Assembly: GCA_964450265.1 (NCBI GenBank)
Contig: CAYVCY010000022.1
Span: forward strand, 1 to 20,805
DNA: 20,805 bases
Direction of reading: 5' to 3'
Origin: JAEZJZ01 sp964450265
GTDB taxonomy: Bacteria; Bacillota; UBA994; UBA5500
Shown: in pieces, positions 7,550 to 14,215 of the stretch
Layout: each line of letters begins with the position of its first letter
Position numbering within the stretch: the stretch's first letter is position 1
Notes under the pieces: generated by a model
Seen by the model: only the letters and a program-made list of their open reading frames with translations
Databases searched by the model: none
What the model was told of the DNA's origin: nothing
Translations under genes and position numbers: made by a program

Positions 7550-8392
7550 CTACGCGAACGAAATACAAGCGCCTACAGTTCCGGGGCCGGTATGTACTCC
7601 AATCACCGGACCGACCTGAGTGACCAGACCCACCTCAAGCTGAAAGGCTTGCTGCAGCAGTTTAGTGAGGCGGCTGGCTGCCTCCGGGGCAGCGCCGTGG
7701 GCAACAGCAATGCGCTTGACTTGCCGCCCGTCTGCCAGCGTGATGAACAGATCGGTCATTGCCTTCAATGCTTGTTCCTGACGGCGGGCCTTGCCGGCAG
7801 TGACATAGATGCCATCCACTACCCGGACGATCGGTTTTATGTTCAAGAGCGAACCCATCGTCGCTTTCACCCTTCCGATGCGGCCACCTTTATGCAGGTA
7901 CTCCAAGGTATCCAGTGTAAAGAGTACTTCCATCTGGCTGCGTTTATCCAACAGGCGTTTGACAACTGCCTCCGCTTCAAGGCCCATTTGAACTAGCTCC
8001 ACTGCTTCGTAGACCAAATCCCCAATCCCCAAGCTGATGGAGCGGGAATCGACCAGGTGTACATCGCCTGTGACCATCTGCTGGGCAGCGATAGCAGAAC
8101 TGAGAGTGCCCGAGAGGCCTGCCGAGAGATGAATGCTGATCACACTGTGATGATCTTGCAGGAGGCTTTCATAAAGCTGCTGGAATTCGGCCGGCGAAGG
8201 TTGTGAAGTGGTCGGTAGCTGTTCTGCCTGTGCCAACATCTGATAGAACTGATCGCTCTTAATGTCAATTCCGTCGCGGTATTGTTTCATGCCGAAGTTG
8301 ACCATCAAGGGGATCACCGTGATACCCAGTGATTGCGCAAGCTCCTGTGGGATATCGGATGTGCTGTCAGTGACGATGGCGATGCGTTTCAT
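7550..8392 (-). CDS. DegV family fatty acid-binding protein
   Basis: This 280-residue protein matches DegV/FakB: the N-terminal IAIVTDSTSDIP, TTSQPSP at 61-67 and SAGLSGTLSSA at 90-100, which form the lipid carboxylate site, and the later GGRIGRVKATMGSLLNIKPI. FakB proteins present fatty acids to the kinase FakA for phospholipid synthesis. No fakA is next to it, so the partner must be elsewhere. The ATG has GAGGAGGG with 8-base spacing. A TATAAT on the minus strand at 8517-8512 could be its promoter, leaving a leader of about 110 bases, but no good -35 box is seen. Confidence 0.92.
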   Translation of the reverse strand: MKRIAIVTDSTSDIPQELAQSLGITVIPLMVNFGMKQYRDGIDIKSDQFYQMLAQAEQLPTTSQPSPAEFQQLYESLLQDHHSVISIHLSAGLSGTLSSAIAAQQMVTGDVHLVDSRSISLGIGDLVYEAVELVQMGLEAEAVVKRLLDKRSQMEVLFTLDTLEYLHKGGRIGRVKATMGSLLNIKPIVRVVDGIYVTAGKARRQEQALKAMTDLFITLADGRQVKRIAVAHGAAPEAASRLTKLLQQAFQLEVGLVTQVGPVIGVHTGPGTVGACISFA

Positions 8393-8606
8393 AAAAATGC
8401 CCTCCTCATCTAGCCTCTTGTCTGTCGCTTTGTGTGCAAGAAAAGGGGTATAATTAGAAGTATTTTCCTAGGGGGTTCCTTGTGATGTCAGCCACACTAT
8501 CATACTCTTCTATTATAGACTGAGATCGGCCCGGCAAGTGTCGCAGTTTGCGCAGAAGACTTGCCCACTCCCTAGTCGCTGATGCAGGAAGAGGGGAGGA
8601 AGGGCG
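8393..8606. other. Intergenic gap with perfect -10 boxes on both strands
   Basis: No gene is supported here. Perfect TATAAT boxes occur on the plus strand at 8449-8454 and on the minus strand at 8517-8512. Between them the minus-strand AGAAGAGTAT and ATACTTCT can pair with one bulge. Near 8533-8566 an outer pair of 7-base arms encloses a CGCA/TGCG mini-hairpin without a T run. A degV leader or small RNA is possible but unproven. Confidence 0.35.
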
Positions 8607-9716
8607 TCAATCCATCGGTAACTGCACCAGGAAGACGAGGCCCTCTGCATTGATTGCATAAAGCCATTCGCTTTGTGAGAAGACATAAGTCAGTTCACTC
8701 GCTAGTTGCGAGGGAAGTCGCCAGGTAACTAAGTCCGGTCGATTGGTGTGAAAGGCGTACAGCGATTGATCTGCGATCAATAGCACTCGGCCATTGCTCA
8801 AGGCTGTCTTTCCGGCCTGCTGCAACTGCATCACTGGATGCGCCTGTCGGCTGCTGAACAGGTAGAATTGGTCGGTGGATAGTGCTAACCAGCTGCCGTC
8901 TGGCGAGAATCGGAGATCGGTGGCCAGGGCTTGATGGTCGAACACCCAGGTGGGCTCAGAGACCCAACGCTCAAACAACAGTAGCTTTCCTCCGGAAGGG
9001 CTTTGCCCCAGTTCTACAGCTATGTAAACCCCGTCCTCGGAGACAGCAAACGCCTCTGGGTTGCCATCCAGCTCTGCCTGCCAAAGCGGGGCAGAGGCAT
9101 CGGGCGAAAAGACTGTCAATTTATCGTCAACCGTTACCAATGTCAGTCCATTGCTGGACATCAGCAGTGACTGGGTTACCGATTGGGACGCCGGCTGTTT
9201 GGCCCAGCGTAGGTTGAGCAACGGACCGTGAAAGAGGTACAGGAAATTGTCACAGTGGCAGGCAATGTTCAGTCCATCCTGAGACACGAGGACAGTCGCC
9301 TGCGAGACTGGCTGTGACCATTCTGTGTCGCTAACCAGAGAAGCGTCGGCGGTAGAGAGCACCTGTAGCCCCCTGGCTGTGGCTATGGCCAGCCAGCCAC
9401 CATCTGCACTGAGGGCCATGTCCAGCACTGGAGTTTGCTGGTTCAGGACAATCGGCACCTCTTTAAGGCTGCCTCCTTGGTTCTGCAGCAGCAGCAAACC
9501 ACTGTCGCTCTCCACGACCAGCACTCTGCCGTCGGCGGAACAGATGGCAGTGTTCGGATCAGGAATAACGGCGAGCTGTAGCTGTTCTTTCAGCACCGGT
9601 ACCTGTGGTTTGACCGGCGGGGGGGAACCGCTGGGCACGCCAGGGAACAGCGGCTGGCATGCCCAGCCGATCGCTGCTACGAACAACGCCAAGATAACAC
9701 AGAAAAGTTTTCTCAT
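8607..9716 (-). CDS. Predicted lipoprotein with beta-propeller-like repeats
   Basis: The 369-residue product has a signal peptide ending in AAIGWAC, a non-canonical but plausible lipobox with Cys20 as the lipidated residue, followed by a proline-rich linker (about residues 22-42). The rest contains recurring blocks such as ALSADGGWLAIATARGLQV, AVSEDGVYIAVE and RFSPDGSWLALSTDQ, spaced 40-50 residues apart, as in WD40/YVTN-type propellers. Such proteins usually act as extracellular binding scaffolds; the ligand is unknown. The ATG has GAGGTGG with 7-base spacing. It is transcribed alone, divergent from the manganese exporter unit. Confidence 0.75.
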   Translation of the reverse strand: MRKLFCVILALFVAAIGWACQPLFPGVPSGSPPPVKPQVPVLKEQLQLAVIPDPNTAICSADGRVLVVESDSGLLLLQNQGGSLKEVPIVLNQQTPVLDMALSADGGWLAIATARGLQVLSTADASLVSDTEWSQPVSQATVLVSQDGLNIACHCDNFLYLFHGPLLNLRWAKQPASQSVTQSLLMSSNGLTLVTVDDKLTVFSPDASAPLWQAELDGNPEAFAVSEDGVYIAVELGQSPSGGKLLLFERWVSEPTWVFDHQALATDLRFSPDGSWLALSTDQFYLFSSRQAHPVMQLQQAGKTALSNGRVLLIADQSLYAFHTNRPDLVTWRLPSQLASELTYVFSQSEWLYAINAEGLVFLVQLPMD

Positions 9717-9772
9717 CTGCTGACCACCTCAGAGTTAATTTATGTCGGAAGCCGGCTACTTACGCATGCAGG

Positions 9773-9803
9773 AGTGACACGTGGGGACTGTCCCCACGTG
9801 TCA
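9773..9803. repeat. Dispersed palindrome, copy 2
   Basis: Arms at 9775-9787 and 9791-9803 are perfect 13-base inverted repeats around CTG. The 31-base unit is identical to the copy at 4801-4831. It lies between the divergent lipoprotein gene and the manganese riboswitch promoter, only a few bases before the -35 box of the latter. Confidence 0.9.
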
Positions 9804-9808
9804 GCCCC

Positions 9809-9837
9809 TTGTCCTGAGGCCGGAACTCTGGTATAGT
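9809..9837 (+). promoter_or_regulatory. Promoter of the Mn riboswitch and exporter
   Basis: TTGTCC (9809-9814), a 17-base spacer and TATAGT (9832-9837) fit a sigma-A promoter. Transcription would start near 9844, just before the riboswitch aptamer. Confidence 0.7.
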
Positions 9838-9844
9838 GGGTCTG

Positions 9845-9986
9845 ACTGGAACAGTTTAAAGGGGAGTAGCAGACGCTCGAGGGCGTTGGCTGGGTCAACA
9901 TGCTGGTGCCGTCTGCACCTGGCCCATCCGCGAAATGCGAGACCTTTAACGCGAGCTTTGCTTTGCGTTAAAGGTTTTTGTTTTTC
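9845..9986 (+). promoter_or_regulatory. yybP-ykoY manganese riboswitch
   Basis: The aptamer core is recognisable from AAAGGGGAGTAGC (9858-9870), GGGTCAACATGCTGG (near 9892-9906) and CGAGACCTTT (9938-9947), the conserved elements of the yybP-ykoY class that binds Mn2+. CCTTT (9943-9947) can pair with AAAGG at 9858-9862 (stem P1) or join the terminator stem CCTTTAACGC/GCGTTAAAGG (9943-9952 with 9965-9974), which is followed by TTTTTGTTTTT. Mn2+ binding should favour P1 and prevent termination, an ON switch. The downstream gene is a member of a known manganese exporter family, which agrees. Confidence 0.93.
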
Positions 9987-10012
9987 TCCAGCACACGATG
10001 GGAGGACTAAAG

Positions 10013-10687
10013 GTGAACGAGTTTCTGACAGCAGCCGGATTGATCTTCTTGATGGAGATGGGGGATAAGAGCCAGCTGGCGATCATGGCCTTGGCTACCC
10101 GATACCGCTGGCAACAGGTTTTGCTGGGATTAGTGCTCGCTTCTGCAGCGATGCACGGCTTGGCGGTACTGGCAGGCGGGTTGATTTGTGATCTGGTTCC
10201 GATCGCCTACTTGAGGACACTAGCTGGGGTTGCATTCTTGGTCTTCGCCTGGGTGACACTGCGCCCTGATGCCGAAGAAGAGGTGGCAGCCAGCAGTGCT
10301 AAGACAGGATGGCTTGGCCACTTTCCTGTCTTAGCAGTCGCTGGCACCTTCGTTCTGTCGGAGTTTGGGGACAAAACTCAGCTGGCTACGGTAGCCGCTA
10401 GGGCGGAAAGCGGATATCCATGGCTAACCTGGGCAGGGGCTACGGTGGGCATGGTGTTGGCCGGCAGTCTGGGTATTCTGTTAGGGAATCTGTTGCAGCG
10501 TATTCCGGAGTGGATAGTAAAGGCCGGAAGCGCAGCGGTATTCCTCTTGTTCGGATGGACCTGCCTCGGTAATACGTGGCATTTAGCTTTACCCTGGCGC
10601 CTAGCCGGGACGGCTGCTCTCTTTGCAGTCTGGATGGTGCTGGTGCTGGCGCAACACAGGATTCACAGCAGCGCTTCGCGGCTTTGA
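10013..10687 (+). CDS. UPF0016/GDT1 (TMEM165) family manganese exporter
   Basis: This 224-residue membrane protein has the two family motifs E-x-G-D-K-[ST]-Q: EMGDKSQ at 15-21 and EFGDKTQ at 117-123, each in the first helix of a three-helix half. The two homologous halves with about six helices are separated by an acidic loop (residues 85-100). Family members transport Mn2+ (and Ca2+ in eukaryotes) out of the cytosol. The Mn riboswitch directly upstream supports Mn2+ efflux. I choose the GTG at 10013, seven bases after GGAGG; an ATG at 9998 in frame lies before that ribosome site. Confidence 0.93.
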   Translation: MNEFLTAAGLIFLMEMGDKSQLAIMALATRYRWQQVLLGLVLASAAMHGLAVLAGGLICDLVPIAYLRTLAGVAFLVFAWVTLRPDAEEEVAASSAKTGWLGHFPVLAVAGTFVLSEFGDKTQLATVAARAESGYPWLTWAGATVGMVLAGSLGILLGNLLQRIPEWIVKAGSAAVFLLFGWTCLGNTWHLALPWRLAGTAALFAVWMVLVLAQHRIHSSASRL

Positions 10688-10746
10688 CATTTTGCCAATT
10701 GACATCATCCGAGCGACCTGGCTCGAATTGCATCTGAGATGAGCGA

Positions 10747-10790
10747 GAAAAACAGGCCTGGCAGGGACTTACCCCTGTCAGGCCTGTCTT
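10747..10790 (-). terminator. Terminator of the alpha-oxoamine synthase gene
   Basis: ACAGGCCTG (10752-10760) and CAGGCCTGT (10779-10787), extended inward by GCAGGG/CCCTGT pairing, give a stem of about 15 bp with one G-T pair. Five Ts follow on the minus strand. It lies 25 bases beyond the gene at 10812 and may also stop plus-strand transcription from the exporter gene, though the tail on that side is poor. Confidence 0.85.
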
Positions 10791-10811
10791 AGCTAGTGCT
10801 TTTCGGTTGGC

Positions 10812-12059
10812 CTAGATCACGCCAAACTCCTTGCCCACATCTTCCAGAATGGCCAGAGCTGTGTCCAGATGCTCGCGGGTATGATTGGACATCAGGCTGA
10901 TCCTCACCCTAGCCAAACGTCTCGGTACTGCCGGGTACTGCACCGGGTTGACATACAAGCCTAACTCGTGGCAACGCCGGGACATTTCCCGCACCTTCAG
11001 ATCATCACCGATGATCAAGGGAAAGATAGCTGTCTCTGCATTTCCGATGTCATACCCCATTCCCACAATATGTCTGCGGAAATAGTGGATGTTATCCCAT
11101 AACTGTTGGCGTAGTTCTGGCTCAGACTCGATCACTTCCAAAGCAGCGATCAGCGAACCGGTGACCTGAGGCGTGGGAGCGGTGGAGAACATATAAGCGC
11201 GAGAATAGTAATGCAAGAGCCCGATCAGTTCTCTGCTGCCGGCGATGAATCCGCCTACGCCGCCCAGCCCCTTGCTGAAGGTGCCCGCCACGATATCCAC
11301 TTTGCCCTCAAGGTGAAAGTGTTCCGGGGTTCCACGACCGTGATCTCCAATCACTCCGGTGGCGTGTGCCTCATCCACCATCACGTATGCTCCGTATGCA
11401 TGGGCCAATTCTACGATTTGGTCCAGCTTGGCGATGTCGCCGTCCATGGAATAAACGCCGTCTACTACCACTAGCTTGGTGCGGTATTTGTCCTTGGTCT
11501 TGTTTAGAGCACGTTCTAGCGAGTCCATGTTGTTGTGGCGGAAGTGTTGCACATTGGTGCCCTTGCAGCCATCCACGATGCTGGCATGCACCAACAAGTC
11601 TAAAATAGCCACGTCTTGGTCCCCCAACATTGCCAACAGGGTGCCGCAATTGGACCCAAATCCGCTGGTATATAGGATAGCGTCTTCACACGACTTGAAT
11701 TCGGCAACCTTCTTCTCCAATTGCACATGCAGATCGAGGGTGCCCCCGAGCAAAGGGACACTGCCTGCACCGGCTCCGTACTCTTCTAGCGCGGCTCTGC
11801 CGGCAGCGATAGTCTTTGGATGCTTGGTCAGGTTAAAATAGTCGTTAGATGCCATGTAGATCATTTCTCTGGTCTCGCCGGTGTAGGGGTCAAGCACCTG
11901 CATGGTCGGTCCGGAACCGCTCAGTGATACCCGTCGAAACTGTAGGTGGCGCCTAGCTGTGGTATCCTTGATGAACTCGGAAAACAGCTTAGCTCGATCC
12001 ATGATATCAAGCTCTGGGGTGTCGAGAAAATCTGCCAGGGAATACTTGGTAGAATCCAC
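10812..12059 (-). CDS. Alpha-oxoamine synthase family PLP enzyme (KBL/AONS/SPT-like)
   Basis: This 415-residue fold-type I PLP enzyme has the family landmarks: SNDYFNLTKHP at 71-81, GAGAGSVPLLGGTLDLH at 95-111, His158, Asp229 and His232 (MVDEAHATG), and the PLP lysine Lys263 in GTFSKGLGGVGG. Enzymes of this family condense an amino acid with an acyl-CoA and lose CO2 (or, for KBL, cleave 2-amino-3-ketobutyrate). The roughly 45-residue N-terminal extension before the core is longer than in KBL or AONS, so substrate assignment is open; there is no tdh or biotin gene nearby. It starts with GTG, 11 bases after GGAGGAGG; an in-frame stop lies just upstream. Confidence 0.85.
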   Translation of the reverse strand: MDSTKYSLADFLDTPELDIMDRAKLFSEFIKDTTARRHLQFRRVSLSGSGPTMQVLDPYTGETREMIYMASNDYFNLTKHPKTIAAGRAALEEYGAGAGSVPLLGGTLDLHVQLEKKVAEFKSCEDAILYTSGFGSNCGTLLAMLGDQDVAILDLLVHASIVDGCKGTNVQHFRHNNMDSLERALNKTKDKYRTKLVVVDGVYSMDGDIAKLDQIVELAHAYGAYVMVDEAHATGVIGDHGRGTPEHFHLEGKVDIVAGTFSKGLGGVGGFIAGSRELIGLLHYYSRAYMFSTAPTPQVTGSLIAALEVIESEPELRQQLWDNIHYFRRHIVGMGYDIGNAETAIFPLIIGDDLKVREMSRRCHELGLYVNPVQYPAVPRRLARVRISLMSNHTREHLDTALAILEDVGKEFGVI

Positions 12060-12190
12060 TTGCGATCAATCCTCCTCCAGGCTGAGTTTAGACAGTCTGC
12101 TGATTTTCGTCTGGGAAAACCAGCGCCTCACCTCTCGGTCGTGCGGTGGGCGTCTGACAATTATGCACAATTTATGAGCCTGTTAGCTCT

Positions 12191-12219
12191 ATTGTAAAGC
12201 CTGGCTCGAGCTTGTGCAA
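12191..12219 (-). promoter_or_regulatory. Promoter of the alpha-oxoamine synthase gene
   Basis: TTGCAC (12219-12214) and TACAAT (12196-12191) are separated by 17 bases on the minus strand. This gives a leader of about 125 bases before the GTG start. Confidence 0.65.
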
Positions 12220-12323
12220 GAAAATGTGCAAACGGTCACAAATCCAGACTAGAGAAAAGTATTTGGGGCGGGATAACCAAAACCATCTTGGCAAAACCTA
12301 TACGGTGATTAAGAAAGCGGGGG

Positions 12324-12827
12324 ATGCACGTGGCCAACAGTCTAGTTTGGGTTCTGCTCTTTATTCTGGCGGCGATCGCTATGTTAGTGCTGGTACCACG
12401 TCGCGACGTGGTCAGATTGCTTCCCTTTGGTATTGTCGGCGGTTTCCTGTTAGCACTAGCAGTTCAGTGGGTGGCGGTGAGTCTGTTGCGCATCTGGAGA
12501 TTTAACTATACCGAGTTCGCTTCCTATGCGGGAATACCACTATTTCTTGCTCTCTCCTGGATGCCGACAATGATCATCTTCGGTCACTGGCTACAGCAGA
12601 TCCGCAGCAATACTGGACGTTTCTTCTTCATCGCTGCGTTTGCCGTGGGCACCGTTCTGCTGGAGTGGGCTTTCGTGTTCACCGGTTACCGGGATTACCT
12701 GCGTTACTGGAATGTGTTCTACACTGCCATTTTGGCGCTGGCAATTCATTACCTGCTAGCGTGGTATCTGTTGGCGACGCGCCATGTGGGCGACCATGCC
12801 CCCAAGGTGATTCCGCTTAAGGACTGA
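12324..12827 (+). CDS. Small multi-pass membrane protein, CBO0543-like
   Basis: The 167-residue product is predicted to have about five hydrophobic helices. Aromatic and proline positions (LRIWRFNYTEF, IPLFLALSWMPT, EWAFVFTGYRDYLRYWN) resemble the CBO0543 family of uncharacterised Bacillota membrane proteins. That match is from pattern memory and is tentative. The function is unknown. The ATG at 12324 has only a weak ribosome site; the GTG at 12330, six bases after GGGGG, is an alternative start. The gene is divergent from the oxoamine synthase gene across a 264-base gap. Confidence 0.7.
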   Translation: MHVANSLVWVLLFILAAIAMLVLVPRRDVVRLLPFGIVGGFLLALAVQWVAVSLLRIWRFNYTEFASYAGIPLFLALSWMPTMIIFGHWLQQIRSNTGRFFFIAAFAVGTVLLEWAFVFTGYRDYLRYWNVFYTAILALAIHYLLAWYLLATRHVGDHAPKVIPLKD

Positions 12828-12835
12828 TGCTGGGG

Positions 12836-13010
12836 ACTAGATAGCGGGGGGGGCAGACCTCCTGGTCTACCCGCAGAGCTGTCGCGTTAGCGACGGGGGG
12901 TGTCGTCTCTCCCTCCGCCATGGCTAACGCCATGCCACCTCCCTGATCAGAGGGAGGCAAGTCTTGGCCCCCTCCGCGAGGGGGCTGTCACGAAGTGACT
13001 GGGGGAGTCT
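12836..13010. repeat. Mosaic of short hairpin repeats (candidate dispersed element)
   Basis: This gap consists of phased hairpins: GTCGC-GTTA-GCGAC (12881-12894), CATGGC-TAAC-GCCATG (12919-12934), CCTCCCT-AGGGAGG arms (12938-12944/12951-12957), CCCCCTC-CGC-GAGGGGG (12968-12984) and GTCAC-GAA-GTGAC (12987-12999). The first and last are imperfect copies of one module (GCTGTCRCG..AGYGAC.GGGGG). From memory, this string of modules is close to intergenic repeats common in Clostridia genomes. No open frame is supported. It lies in the gap between two plus-strand genes. Confidence 0.8.
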
Positions 13011-13063
13011 GGGAGCCACTGATGTGATATCATAGATCAAAATCTATAGATGGAGGCTAGACC

Positions 13064-14110
13064 ATGCAGGGCAAGCGCAAGCTGTTGATCACTAGTTTCT
13101 TAGAACCGGAACATGTAGAGAAGATCAAGGCTGTCGACGACCAGATCGATGTGATCTACGAGCCTAGTCTGATTGCTCCTCCCCGTTACATCGCCGATCA
13201 TAACGGAGACCCCACCTTTAGGCGTACAGAAGAACAGGAGGCTAAGTGGCGGCGCCTATTGGCTTCGGCCGAAATTCTGTTTGACTATGACCATACCCAT
13301 CCTACTGATCTGCCTGAACTCGCGCCCAGCGTAAGATGGATTCAGTTCACCAGCTCGGGAATCGGTGTGTTTGTCAAGAAGAACCGCTATGCAGACAGGA
13401 TGCCCACTACGCTATTTACCACCGCTTCTGGGGTGCATGCCCAGCCGTTGGCCGAGTTCTGTCTGTTGGTGATGCTGATGTTCAGTCGCAGGCTATGGCA
13501 CACGATGGAGCAGCAACAGCAGAAATTGTGGGAACGCTTCACCGGCAGCGATCTGCACGGAAAGACACTGACCATCTTCGGCGTCGGCAGGATAGGCCGC
13601 AAAGTGGCCGAGTTTGCCCGGGCGCTAGGCATGCAGGTGATCGGCATTGTGCGCAACCCAGCCGGCCGGACTGCCGCTGACCTGCATGTGGACGAATTGC
13701 ACTGCAACGCAGATCTGATGAACATACTGCCTCGGACGGACTTCTTGGTGCTGATCGCTCCCCATACTCCTGAGACGGAGAACCTGATCGGTAAGCAGCA
13801 ATTGGCGGCCATGCCCCAAGGTTCAGTGCTGATCAACATCGCCAGGGGGCAATTGGTGGTAGAGCAAGACCTGATTGAGTCGTTGCGATCGGGACATCTG
13901 GGAGGAGCAGGTCTAGATGTTTTCGCTATCGAGCCGCTGCCGACAGAGAGTCCCCTTTGGACCATGCCCAATGTGTTGGTCAGCCCCCATTCCGCCAGTA
14001 CCAGCGATCGGGAGAACGAGCTGATCACCGATTTGTTCTGCGAGAACATCCGCCGCTACTTGAGCGGCCAGCCACTGCAAAATGTGCTTGATCCGAAACG
14101 GATGTACTGA
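13064..14110 (+). CDS. D-2-hydroxyacid dehydrogenase (NAD-dependent)
   Basis: The 348-residue enzyme has the NAD-binding fingerprint FGVGRIGRKVAEFA (172-185) and the catalytic triad of the family: Arg261 (NIARGQ), Glu290 (DVFAIEPLP) and His309 (SPHSAS). It interconverts a 2-keto acid and a D-2-hydroxy acid; the physiological substrate (glyoxylate/hydroxypyruvate, phosphoglycerate or another) cannot be read from sequence. It lacks the C-terminal ACT domain of many SerA proteins. The catalytic-domain segment before residue 90 is unusually charged. The ATG has GGAGG with 7-base spacing. It is a single gene. Confidence 0.92.
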   Translation: MQGKRKLLITSFLEPEHVEKIKAVDDQIDVIYEPSLIAPPRYIADHNGDPTFRRTEEQEAKWRRLLASAEILFDYDHTHPTDLPELAPSVRWIQFTSSGIGVFVKKNRYADRMPTTLFTTASGVHAQPLAEFCLLVMLMFSRRLWHTMEQQQQKLWERFTGSDLHGKTLTIFGVGRIGRKVAEFARALGMQVIGIVRNPAGRTAADLHVDELHCNADLMNILPRTDFLVLIAPHTPETENLIGKQQLAAMPQGSVLINIARGQLVVEQDLIESLRSGHLGGAGLDVFAIEPLPTESPLWTMPNVLVSPHSASTSDRENELITDLFCENIRRYLSGQPLQNVLDPKRMY

Positions 14111-14111
14111 G

Positions 14112-14160
14112 GAGAGGTGAGAGGTGAGAGGTGAGAGGTGAGAGGTGGGAAGTGGGAAGG
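14112..14160. repeat. Heptanucleotide tandem repeat (GAGGTGA)n
   Basis: Directly after the dehydrogenase stop codon there are about seven units of a 7-base repeat: four GAGGTGA, then the degenerate GAGGTGG and GAAGTGG, then a GAAGGGG-like end. It runs straight into the palindrome at 14159-14196. Confidence 0.9.
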
Positions 14161-14196
14161 GGTGGAACAATGGGGCCTGTCCCCCGGTTCCACCCC
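14159..14196. repeat. Dispersed palindrome, related copy 3 (core GGGGCCTGTCCCC)
   Basis: Outer arms GGGGTGGAAC and GTTCCACCCC (10 bases) enclose a GGGG-CCTGT-CCCC core. The core differs by one base from the GGGGACTGTCCCC core of the copies at 4799 and 9773, while the outer arms are different. It ends 19 bases before the stop of the amidohydrolase gene and may act as its terminator. Confidence 0.7.
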
Positions 14197-14215
14197 CCGT
14201 TTCCTATGGAGAAGG

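Noticed and set aside
8461..8520. Guanidine-type (ykkC) riboswitch suggested by CTAGGGGGTTCC on the plus strand
   Set aside because: The other conserved ykkC segments are absent and no gene follows on that strand.
12836..13010. CRISPR array
   Set aside because: Repeats are imperfect hairpin modules of differing length with no uniform spacers and no cas genes nearby.
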